Source: Methanimicrococcus sp. (GTDB lineage: Archaea; Halobacteriota; Methanosarcinia; Methanosarcinales; Methanosarcinaceae). From it: a DNA stretch of 5,472 nucleotides. Both the position numbers and the translations under genes were made by a program. Under the pieces are notes generated by a model. That model had not been told where the DNA came from. It worked only from the letters and a program-made list of their open reading frames with translations, and made no database searches. Positions 1 through 5,115 of the stretch are shown here, in pieces (position 1 is the stretch's first letter; each line of letters begins with the position of its first letter). The stretch spans positions 1 through 5,472 of the forward strand of contig WRNK01000098.1 of assembly GCA_009776675.1 (NCBI GenBank), written 5' to 3'.

Positions 1-496
1 CTTGGCATGTCACGGTTTTTTCACCAACAAGCGTTGTCGGCGCCATTTGACCGCCGGTCATACCGTAAACAGTGTTGTTGACGAAAAAGACTGCCATCTT
101 TTCACCACGATTGGCAGCTTGAATGGTTTCATTCATACCAATGGATGCCAAATCACCGTCGCCTTGATAAGACATGACAATTGCCTGATTTTCAGCACGG
201 GAAATGCCTGTACCGACAGCAGGCGCACGACCATGAGCGGTTTGAACGTTGCCGACATCAAAATAATAGTAAGCAAAAACAGAGCAGCCGACCGGGCTGA
301 TCAAAACGCAGCGGTCTTGAATTCCGAGTTCGTCAATCGCTTCACCCATCAGTTTATGAATGACGCCGTGACCGCATCCCGAACAGTAATGTGTTGCCGT
401 CGGTGCAGCGCCGCCTTTTCTTGTATAAACGGCATTCAAACTGTCCGGTCTTTTAAAGACTTTTTCGGAAACATTTTTCTTAATTTCACCTGCCAT
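1..496 (-). CDS. 2-oxoacid:ferredoxin oxidoreductase, TPP-binding beta subunit (partial, 3' end off the window)
   Basis: This is the catalytic thiamine-diphosphate subunit (VorA/KorB/PorB family) of a ferredoxin-dependent 2-oxoacid oxidoreductase. The complex converts 2-oxoacid + CoA + oxidised ferredoxin to acyl-CoA + CO2 + reduced ferredoxin in the cytoplasm. The visible 165 residues contain YCSGCGHG (about 37-44), a family signature. They also contain the TPP/Mg motif beginning GDGD (112-115) and ending in NN (140-141), followed by YGMTGGQM (144-151). Family members are usually about 250 residues or more, so roughly the last third lies beyond position 1. The start ATG at 496 follows the alpha-subunit stop by 2 nt. 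Its Shine-Dalgarno AGGAAGG (510-504) sits inside the last alpha codons, which suggests translational coupling. A gamma-subunit gene may follow to the left; this is not visible. Family assignment is firm; the substrate is inferred from the VorB-like partner. Confidence 0.93.
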   Translation of the reverse strand, partial: MAGEIKKNVSEKVFKRPDSLNAVYTRKGGAAPTATHYCSGCGHGVIHKLMGEAIDELGIQDRCVLISPVGCSVFAYYYFDVGNVQTAHGRAPAVGTGISRAENQAIVMSYQGDGDLASIGMNETIQAANRGEKMAVFFVNNTVYGMTGGQMAPTTLVGEKTVTCQ

Positions 497-498
497 AT

Positions 499-1560
499 TT
501 ACACCTTCCTATATTCGGCAATTTCGTGAATCTTGTCCATGACTTTGCCCATTTCAATAATATTGCCGCCGAGACGGTTCACCAACTCAACAGGACGCTT
601 GCAGCGAATCGCAAGCATCAAATCCTCACGCATTTGACCGACACTCATTTCAACAGCAACAAATGTGCAGTCGCGCTCCGCAATTTTTTGAAGCGCTTTT
701 TCGGGAAACGGAAATAACGTGATTAATCGAAATAGTCCGACTTTTAAGCCTTCTGCTCTGGCGGTATCGACTGCGCTTTTTGAAATGCGACTGCTGATGC
801 CGTAGGAAACCAAAACGATTTCTGCATCATCCATCATGTATTCTTCATAAAGCGGCTCTTTATCGGCAATTTCGGCGTATTTTTTCTGAAGCTTGTCATT
901 AAACTTTTCTTGCTGATTAAAATCTAAAAAGATGGACGTCACCAAATTTTTGCGTGTGTCGGCATTTCCGCTGACTGCCCAAGTTGTATCAATAACAGGC
1001 TCAACGGCATTTTTCGGAAAGACGACCGGCTCCATCATTTGACCCAAAACACCATCTGCCAAAACGACAACCGGATTTCTGTATTTGAAAGCCAATTCAA
1101 AGCCTTTGTAAGTGAAATCACACATTTCCTGAACCGAATTCGGTGCCAGGACAATATTTTTATAATTACCGTGACCGCCGCCTTTAACGGCTTGGCTGTA
1201 ATCTGCCTGTTCGGGACCGATATTTCCAAGGCCCGGACCCGCACGCTGAATATCAACAATCACTGCCGGCAATTCCGAACCGGCAAGATAAGAAATTCCT
1301 TCTTGTTTTAAACTCATTCCCGGACCGGAAGAGGCAGTCAGCGCACGATGACCGGCTGCGGCAGCACCATAAACCATGTTTATGGCAGCTTCTTCAGATT
1401 CTGCCTGAACAAACTTGCGTCCAGCTTTTGGGAAATAATAAGATGCTTCATGCAAAATTTCACTGGCAGGCGTGATGGGATAGCCGAAATAGCAATCGCA
1501 TCCGGCATACATCGCACCGATTATAACTGCTGTATTTCCTTTAATCAATTGAGCCGACAT
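499..1560 (-). CDS. vorB: 2-oxoacid:ferredoxin oxidoreductase alpha subunit, VorB type
   Basis: This 353-residue protein is the alpha (pyrimidine-binding) subunit of a 2-oxoacid:ferredoxin oxidoreductase. It closely resembles the family annotated as 3-methyl-2-oxobutanoate (2-oxoisovalerate) dehydrogenase subunit VorB. Visible motifs are GYPITPASE (26-34), the acidic AESEEAA segment (53-59) with the glutamate expected to activate the TPP aminopyrimidine ring, TASSGPG (75-81), and QRAGPGLGN (105-113). The C-terminal domain, from about residue 245, contains EMSVGQM (304-310). The length is normal for the family, with no fused gamma domain, so gamma should be a separate gene. The start ATG has GGAGG (1573-1569) 8 nt upstream and lies 3 nt after the ferredoxin-subunit stop. 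It probably acts in branched-chain amino-acid catabolism or the reverse carboxylation. 2-oxoglutarate (KorA) cannot be excluded from sequence alone. Confidence 0.93.
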   Translation of the reverse strand: MSAQLIKGNTAVIIGAMYAGCDCYFGYPITPASEILHEASYYFPKAGRKFVQAESEEAAINMVYGAAAAGHRALTASSGPGMSLKQEGISYLAGSELPAVIVDIQRAGPGLGNIGPEQADYSQAVKGGGHGNYKNIVLAPNSVQEMCDFTYKGFELAFKYRNPVVVLADGVLGQMMEPVVFPKNAVEPVIDTTWAVSGNADTRKNLVTSIFLDFNQQEKFNDKLQKKYAEIADKEPLYEEYMMDDAEIVLVSYGISSRISKSAVDTARAEGLKVGLFRLITLFPFPEKALQKIAERDCTFVAVEMSVGQMREDLMLAIRCKRPVELVNRLGGNIIEMGKVMDKIHEIAEYRKV

Positions 1561-1563
1561 AAT

Positions 1564-1815
1564 TTAGGCCTCCGATTTTGTTTTCTTTGGGACATGCACT
1601 TCAACGGCATTTGGTTCAGGGCATGTGTAATAACAATTGCTGCATCCGCTACATCCGGATCCTTTGTAAACGACATACATATATCCGCGTTCATTCAACA
1701 CGGTTCCAAATTCCAAAACATTTTTAGGGCAATCCATAACGCATCGACCACAAGCCTTGCATTCGAGCGCATGGATTACAGGATAAGGAGACTGTTTTTC
1801 AGTATTTTCAGACAT
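1564..1815 (-). CDS. 2-oxoacid:ferredoxin oxidoreductase delta subunit, 2x[4Fe-4S] ferredoxin-like
   Basis: This 83-residue bacterial-type ferredoxin domain protein is the electron-transfer subunit of the oxidoreductase encoded just downstream. It has two complete CxxCxxCxxxCP cluster motifs: cysteines 19, 22, 25, 29 and cysteines 55, 58, 61, 65, each followed by proline. This predicts two [4Fe-4S] clusters passing electrons from the TPP intermediate to external ferredoxin. The start ATG at 1815 has AGAGGT (1826-1821) 5 nt upstream. It is the first gene of a three-gene operon, with only 3 nt before the alpha gene. The delta-alpha-beta order is common for Vor/Kor-type enzymes. No cluster cysteine is missing. 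The lack of a signal peptide agrees with a cytoplasmic complex. Possible symbols are vorC, vorD or korD; usage varies, so none is assigned. Confidence 0.93.
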   Translation of the reverse strand: MSENTEKQSPYPVIHALECKACGRCVMDCPKNVLEFGTVLNERGYMYVVYKGSGCSGCSNCYYTCPEPNAVEVHVPKKTKSEA

Positions 1816-1834
1816 TGTCCACCTCTGTTATTAT

Positions 1835-1849
1835 AAACAAAATTTGTTT
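1835..1849. promoter_or_regulatory. Short dyad in the oxidoreductase leader, possible operator
   Basis: AAACAAA-A-TTTGTTT is a perfect 7-bp inverted repeat with a 1-nt centre. It lies between the candidate transcription start and the ferredoxin-subunit Shine-Dalgarno. Its position would suit a repressor site. It matches no operator I recognise, and the surrounding sequence is AT-rich, so it may be chance. Confidence 0.25.
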
Positions 1850-1862
1850 TATTGATGAAATG

Positions 1863-1891
1863 ACTATATTTATAATTAATGACAGTGAGAA
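1863..1891 (-). promoter_or_regulatory. Candidate promoter of the oxidoreductase operon
   Basis: On the minus strand TTCTCA (1891-1886) is separated by 17 nt from TATAGT (1868-1863). They match sigma-70-type -35 at 4/6 and -10 at 5/6. Transcription would start near 1856, giving a leader of about 40 nt before the ferredoxin-subunit ATG. A second TATAAT at 1835-1830 is a better -10 by sequence, but would start transcription inside the Shine-Dalgarno, so it is less likely. The AT-rich context makes chance matches easy. Confidence 0.35.
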
Positions 1892-1931
1892 AAAAGATGA
1901 CAAATCAAAAAATAAGAAACAGACGATTTAA

Positions 1932-1977
1932 ATGTTTTTTGTTTTGTTTTATTTTTTTATTTTGTTTTATTTTATTT
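1932..1977. repeat. Low-complexity A/T tract across the cbiO stop codon
   Basis: The plus strand is almost only T with isolated A or G (TTTTG, TTTTA and similar units). The minus strand therefore reads as A-rich AAAAC/AAAAT units. The cbiO stop codon (1969-1967) lies inside it. No GC-rich hairpin adjoins it, and the T-run is on the wrong strand to be the U-tract of a minus-strand terminator. It could be a bent or flexible DNA segment, or a slippage-prone tract. Confidence 0.6.
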
Positions 1978-2767
1978 CGTCTCTCTGCCGATAGCTTTCA
2001 ATTCCCAATGGAAGTTCCAGACCACAATTTTTCAAAAGCTCTTCATTCATCAAAATTTCTTTTGTCGGTCCTTCCGCCTGAATTTCTCCTTTTTGGAGGA
2101 TAACGACTCGATCACAGATTTCCATTGCCAAATCTAAATCATGTGTTGCAATCAATTGTGTATGCCCTATTGATGACAATTCTTTAATTAAAAGACGGCG
2201 GGACTTTGGATCCAAATAAGACGTCGGCTCATCAAAAAGAATAACATCCGGGTTCATGACTAAAATTGTTGCAATTGCAATGCTTCTCTTTTCGCCGCCG
2301 GAGAGTTTGCTTGTCATTCGATTCCGAAGATGTGAAATGCCCAGCTTTTCAAGAACATCCTCAATTCGCCGATTGATTTCTTCTTCGCTGGCGCCCATAT
2401 TCCGAGGTCCAAAAGCAATATCATCATAAACATTGGGCATAAACAATTGATCATCCGGATTTTGAAAGACCATTCCAACTTTTTCTCGAATCTGCGCCAA
2501 ATTTTTCTTGTTTAAAACAGTGTGGCCAACGGATATTGTTCCGGATGACGGAGAAACAATTCCGACAAGAGAGAGTAAAAAAGTGGATTTCCCGGCACCG
2601 TTTTCTCCAATTATTGCCACTCTTTCTCCGGCATGAAGAGAAAATGAAACATCTTTGAGAATTTCAGCATCATTGGTACCGACCACAGTCAGATGGTCAA
2701 CACAAATCACCTTCTCATTAGAAGACGTATCAGATTTTAATTCTGCGGCGTCTTTTGATTTTTCCAT
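1967..2767 (-). CDS. cbiO: ECF nickel/cobalt transporter ATP-binding protein
   Basis: This 266-residue ABC ATPase is the A component of the ECF-type metal transporter encoded with cbiM and cbiQ; it hydrolyses ATP on the cytoplasmic face. All core motifs are present: Walker A GENGAGKST (54-62), Q-loop FQNPDDQLF with Gln102, signature LSGGE (155-159), Walker B VILFDEP (175-181), D-loop YLDP (184-187) and switch His209. FQNPDDQLF followed by VYDDIAFGPRN is typical of the CbiO/EcfA family. The first 18 or so residues are a polar extension ahead of the nucleotide-binding fold. The start ATG has AGGGTG (2778-2773) 5 nt upstream. It lies 58 nt after cbiQ, as the last gene of the transporter cluster. 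A single ATPase probably works as a homodimer, as in dedicated group I ECF systems. Metal specificity comes from CbiM, not from this subunit. Confidence 0.95.
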   Translation of the reverse strand: MEKSKDAAELKSDTSSNEKVICVDHLTVVGTNDAEILKDVSFSLHAGERVAIIGENGAGKSTFLLSLVGIVSPSSGTISVGHTVLNKKNLAQIREKVGMVFQNPDDQLFMPNVYDDIAFGPRNMGASEEEINRRIEDVLEKLGISHLRNRMTSKLSGGEKRSIAIATILVMNPDVILFDEPTSYLDPKSRRLLIKELSSIGHTQLIATHDLDLAMEICDRVVILQKGEIQAEGPTKEILMNEELLKNCGLELPLGIESYRQRDEIK

Positions 2768-2825
2768 TTTTTCACCCTAAATTCCTGCCCATCCGATTTA
2801 ATTATTACAAAAAACTCTTTGCTGA

Positions 2826-3668
2826 TTAAATATTTCCCGTCAGAAAAGTTCCAAGAAGCATACTGATATTTACAAAACGGCACACGATGAATAGTGTACA
2901 GACACCTATGGTCAATAAAACATCTTTTATCGTTTCCTTAGGAATTGGAGATGTGACATAAGTGCCGTTAAATCCCCGACATTTCATTGCAGCAAAAACG
3001 CGTTCGGCTCGATCTATACTTCTGAGAAGCAAATGTCCGATAAACGAGCCCATATCTTTCATTTTAACATATTTTTGACGCGGCGCACGAATGGTATAAG
3101 CCGTTATCATTGTCGAAACTTCCTCAATCAAAACAGAAATGTAGCGGTATGTCATGATTAGAAGAAAGACAATAAGAGACGGAATTCCGATACGAGTCAA
3201 TTGTTTTGAAATTGCCGGCATCGGGGTTGTTGCAATCAAAATGAGAACGGCCGTGACTGTCAAAACAGTTTTCAAAAGAATAGATACAAAAGACACCATC
3301 CCACTTGTTATTGTTATCATACCGATCGTCAAAATAGGAAGACGATCAAAAATAATATTTGAAAATCCTCCAAACAGTGAAAACGGCAAAGCAGGAATCA
3401 AACGGTAAAATATCGGTTTGAGGGGCGTCAAAGATAATGCCAGCATAATTACAGGGTATAAAATAAACGGAACAAGACCGCTGATTTGATACCTGTCAAA
3501 CGAAATAACGGCAACCAAAAAAACAAAAGTTATGATAATTTTTGATAGCGGATGAAATGTATGAACAACCGATTTTCCGTTTGCCATTTCTTCCAAATCA
3601 TTTAATTTAGAAGCTGCCTTCATTATGTTTGACATATTTTTCGACCATTTGTGAAAATAAAAATTCAT
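2826..3668 (-). CDS. cbiQ: ECF nickel/cobalt transporter transmembrane coupling protein
   Basis: This 280-residue polytopic membrane protein of the CbiQ/EcfT family is the T component that couples CbiO ATP hydrolysis to metal release by CbiM. After a hydrophilic N-terminus, family-typical sequence begins around HTFHPLSK (36-43). Hydrophobic segments fall roughly at 44-58, 64-82, 112-147, 163-182 and 249-276. The cytoplasmic coupling region carries the short Arg-containing motifs IRAPR (193-197) and AMKCRGF (227-233). The latter resembles the family Ala-Arg-Gly coupling motif that contacts the ATPases. The start is uncertain. ATG 3668 has AGAGG only 1 nt upstream, too close to be ideal. Met12 (3635) or Met16 would also give a family-like N-terminus but have no visible Shine-Dalgarno. 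It is separated from cbiM by the 54-bp tandem repeats. Identity is firm; only the exact start is open. Confidence 0.93.
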   Translation of the reverse strand: MNFYFHKWSKNMSNIMKAASKLNDLEEMANGKSVVHTFHPLSKIIITFVFLVAVISFDRYQISGLVPFILYPVIMLALSLTPLKPIFYRLIPALPFSLFGGFSNIIFDRLPILTIGMITITSGMVSFVSILLKTVLTVTAVLILIATTPMPAISKQLTRIGIPSLIVFLLIMTYRYISVLIEEVSTMITAYTIRAPRQKYVKMKDMGSFIGHLLLRSIDRAERVFAAMKCRGFNGTYVTSPIPKETIKDVLLTIGVCTLFIVCRFVNISMLLGTFLTGNI

Positions 3669-3676
3669 TCCTCTTT

Positions 3677-3838
3677 TCTTTTTTGGAATTGAATTACCGC
3701 TTTTGCATTGTTTTTTAAGCGACTGATTTTTCTTTTTTGGAATTGAATTGTCGCTTCTGTATTGTTTTTTAAGCGGTTAATTTTTCTTTTTTGGAATTGA
3801 ATTGTCACTTCTGTATTGTTTTTTAAGCGGCTGATTTT
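3677..3838. repeat. Three tandem copies of a 54-bp repeat at the cbiM-cbiQ junction
   Basis: The copies are 3677-3730, 3731-3784 and 3785-3838, exactly 54 bp each with no indels. By hand alignment copies 2 and 3 differ at 3 positions, 1 and 3 at 6, and 1 and 2 at 7. The copy at 3785-3838 includes the last codons and TAA stop of cbiM. The other two therefore carry inert copies of that gene end, each in the same phase and again ending at TAA. A weak stem, CGCTT with AAGCG around a 14-nt A-rich loop, recurs in each unit; one copy has a G-U pair. The array lengthens the cbiM-cbiQ gap from about 46 to 154 bp. It is not CRISPR, since units are contiguous without spacers. Confidence 0.95.
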
Positions 3839-4830
3839 TTTCTCTTTGCGGCATAATAAACCGCATACCCAATAAGAGCTGCAAGAGCAAGTGTCAAGAC
3901 ACTTCCGACAATACCGGCTGTACTTGTTCCAAGAGCGGATCCATCTCCATTGTCGGATTTAAAACGATAATCCGGCATAATTGCCGTCCAGTTAATAATA
4001 TTTGCAGCCGTATCATATATGCCGCCCTCTCTTTCAAGTTCTGTGGACCCTGTAATTCCCTCTATAGACCATTCGAGTCCATCCGGATGAGAAGACGCGA
4101 AAAGTGAAAGACCGCCGGCAATAAGGAGTGCTGAAACAAGGAGCACAGCCGTTATTTTTTTGACGGATTGTTTAGATGTTTTTGCAACAGTGTTTTCGAT
4201 TAATTCGGGGCGCTCTTTGAGCACATAAATCAAAACACTTCCGGTAATGATTCCTTCAACAAGTCCGATAACTAAATGAATCGGCTGCATCAGAGCAACA
4301 AATGTTGTAAATGGAAGTTCAGTAATGCCGGAAGCAAGTGTTTCTACGACGACACCAAAAGCCCCCAGCTGAAGACCGATGACAACTGAAAGAATGGACG
4401 CCGACATGATTTTAAACGGCGTTATCCCGCTTTTAATAATTGATTTGAAAATGACCGGATAAGCAATGAAACAGGAAAGTATCCCTATATTGAGTATATT
4501 GCATCCGATTGCAAGAAGGCCTCCGTCTCCAAAGAAAAGACATTGGATAATCAAAACGATCGATAGAACAATAAGACCGGCATACGGTCCCAAGAGAACT
4601 GCTAAAAGAATACCGCCGGCGATGTGCCCGCTTGCTCCTGTTCCCGGAATAGTGAAATTAATCATCTGGGCTGCAAAAACGAAAGCGCCTAAAACAGCCA
4701 TCATTGGAATTTTCTTTTCATCCAAACCGTTTTGTTTCAATTTATAAACAGAAAATAAGATCGCTGCCAAGCTGATTAAAATCATAATTCCCCCAACTGC
4801 GGGGGAAAGTAAAGCGTCTGCCATATGCAT
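3823..4830 (-). CDS. cbiM: ECF nickel/cobalt transporter substrate-binding component, CbiM with fused PDGLE (CbiN/NikN-like) domain
   Basis: This 335-residue membrane protein binds and translocates Ni2+ or Co2+. The N-terminus MHMADALLSP places His2 at the second position. In the CbiM/NikM family the N-terminal amine, His2 and a conserved histidine in the GxSGH motif chelate the metal; here that motif is GASGHIAGG with His69. Hydrophobic helices span about 11-28, 42-58, 70-100, 103-128, 140-165 and 175-205. A second module follows: a helix at 226-245, an extracytoplasmic loop containing HPDGLEW (248-254, the PDGLE signature), a helix at 303-327, and a basic tail. This is a CbiN/NikN-like partner fused in cis, and no separate cbiN gene lies nearby. 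The start ATG at 4830 has GGAGAG (4846-4841) 10 nt upstream; starting at Met3 would lose His2. The stop lies inside the 54-bp repeat array. The NikR-like operator upstream favours nickel. Confidence 0.93.
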   Translation of the reverse strand: MHMADALLSPAVGGIMILISLAAILFSVYKLKQNGLDEKKIPMMAVLGAFVFAAQMINFTIPGTGASGHIAGGILLAVLLGPYAGLIVLSIVLIIQCLFFGDGGLLAIGCNILNIGILSCFIAYPVIFKSIIKSGITPFKIMSASILSVVIGLQLGAFGVVVETLASGITELPFTTFVALMQPIHLVIGLVEGIITGSVLIYVLKERPELIENTVAKTSKQSVKKITAVLLVSALLIAGGLSLFASSHPDGLEWSIEGITGSTELEREGGIYDTAANIINWTAIMPDYRFKSDNGDGSALGTSTAGIVGSVLTLALAALIGYAVYYAAKRKKSAA

Positions 4831-4918
4831 ATTTTACAATCTCTCCATATTCATTTTTTGATACGATATTATTCGTACAGTGTAGAATGTGTAGAGGTTG
4901 TAAGTTTTACATGCATTT

Positions 4919-4950
4919 AAGTATTACGATTGAAAAAATTCTTAATACTT
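4919..4950. promoter_or_regulatory. Candidate NikR-type operator upstream of cbiM
   Basis: AAGTATTA (4919-4926) and TAATACTT (4943-4950) form a perfect 8-bp inverted repeat separated by exactly 16 nt. The inner hexamers give GTATTA-N16-TAATAC. The known Escherichia coli NikR operator is GTATGA-N16-TCATAC, so 10 of 12 half-site bases and the spacing agree. It lies 89 nt upstream of the cbiM start and just downstream of a TATAAT element, a plausible place for nickel-dependent repression. The sequence pattern is direct observation; NikR binding is inference, and no nikR gene is in the window. Other symmetric DNA-binding proteins are possible. Confidence 0.55.
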
Positions 4951-4974
4951 TCTCATTATTTTTTGAAAATATGT

Positions 4975-4980
4975 ATTATA
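4975..4980 (-). promoter_or_regulatory. Candidate -10 element for the cbiM operon
   Basis: The minus strand reads TATAAT at 4980-4975, a perfect -10 match. No good -35 lies 16-18 nt upstream; TTATCA at 19 nt spacing is the nearest candidate. Transcription would start near 4968 and the leader would include the inverted repeat at 4950-4919. An alternative is TTTTCA-N16-TATTAA, whose -10 overlaps the operator. Both are weak calls in AT-rich DNA. Confidence 0.3.
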
Positions 4981-4982
4981 AA

Positions 4983-5115
4983 ATTGCAGATGTTTCCAGT
5001 GATAAGCGGCAAATTTACAATATGCAGCAAGCTATTGAAAATTTGTAATAATGATGGATATGATTACGGAGGTTTTCAAGGATCAGCGGCTGAATTTACA
5101 ATATGAGGCACGCTT
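4983..5115. repeat. Imperfect direct repeat joining the nitroreductase 3' end and the cbiM upstream region
   Basis: About 50 bp at 4983-5034 is repeated at 5063-5115, an offset of 80-81 bp with one 1-nt indel. The best-conserved core is AGCGGC followed by AATTTACAATATG: 5005-5010 and 5012-5024 in one copy, 5085-5090 and 5092-5105 in the other. The right copy contains the last codons and TAA stop of the nitroreductase. In the left copy the same frame reads GCT TGC TGC ATA TTG TAA, against GCG TGC CTC ATA TTG TAA in the gene. This suggests an old tandem duplication of a gene end. Confidence 0.7.

Larger units (their letters stand above)
4831..5095. other. 265-bp intergenic region between the nitroreductase and cbiM
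   Basis: No coding potential is evident. It holds the degenerate copy of the nitroreductase 3' end, a TATAAT element and the GTATTA-N16-TAATAC dyad. Nearer cbiM are a GTGTAGA direct repeat (4880-4886 and 4889-4895) and a small TACGA-N6-TCGTA dyad (4862-4877). I found no B12-box-like sequence and no obvious cobalamin or NiCo riboswitch, and no GC-rich terminator followed by a U-tract for the nitroreductase. Confidence 0.6.

Noticed and set aside
2..529. Plus-strand open frame opposite the oxidoreductase beta subunit
   Set aside because: The minus strand encodes a clear TPP-binding subunit with intact motifs here. The plus-strand product shows no recognisable family and is an antisense shadow.
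1830..1835. Perfect TATAAT as the -10 of the oxidoreductase operon
   Set aside because: Transcription would begin within the Shine-Dalgarno of the first gene and there is no -35 at normal spacing. The TTCTCA-N17-TATAGT pair upstream fits better.
1348..1836. Plus-strand open frame across the alpha-ferredoxin subunit junction
   Set aside because: It overlaps two well-supported minus-strand genes antisense, has no recognisable domain and is Cys/His/Phe-rich by reverse-complement effect.
1879..2103. Plus-strand frame with a hydrophobic FLFCFIFLFCFILF stretch resembling a small membrane protein
   Set aside because: The hydrophobic run is a translation of the T-rich low-complexity tract, and the rest is antisense to cbiO.
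3677..3838. CRISPR-like array
   Set aside because: The units are contiguous 54-bp copies without unique spacers, and no cas genes are present.
5041..5076. Rho-independent terminator for the nitroreductase gene
   Set aside because: GTAAT/ATTAC with flanking GAAAA/TTTTC forms only a weak AT-rich imperfect dyad, with no GC stem and no following U-tract on the minus strand.
4831..5095. Cobalamin or NiCo riboswitch upstream of cbiM
   Set aside because: No B12-box-like AGCCAGGAGACCTGCC stretch and no recognisable NiCo riboswitch core could be found by eye. The DNA dyad is the better-supported control element.
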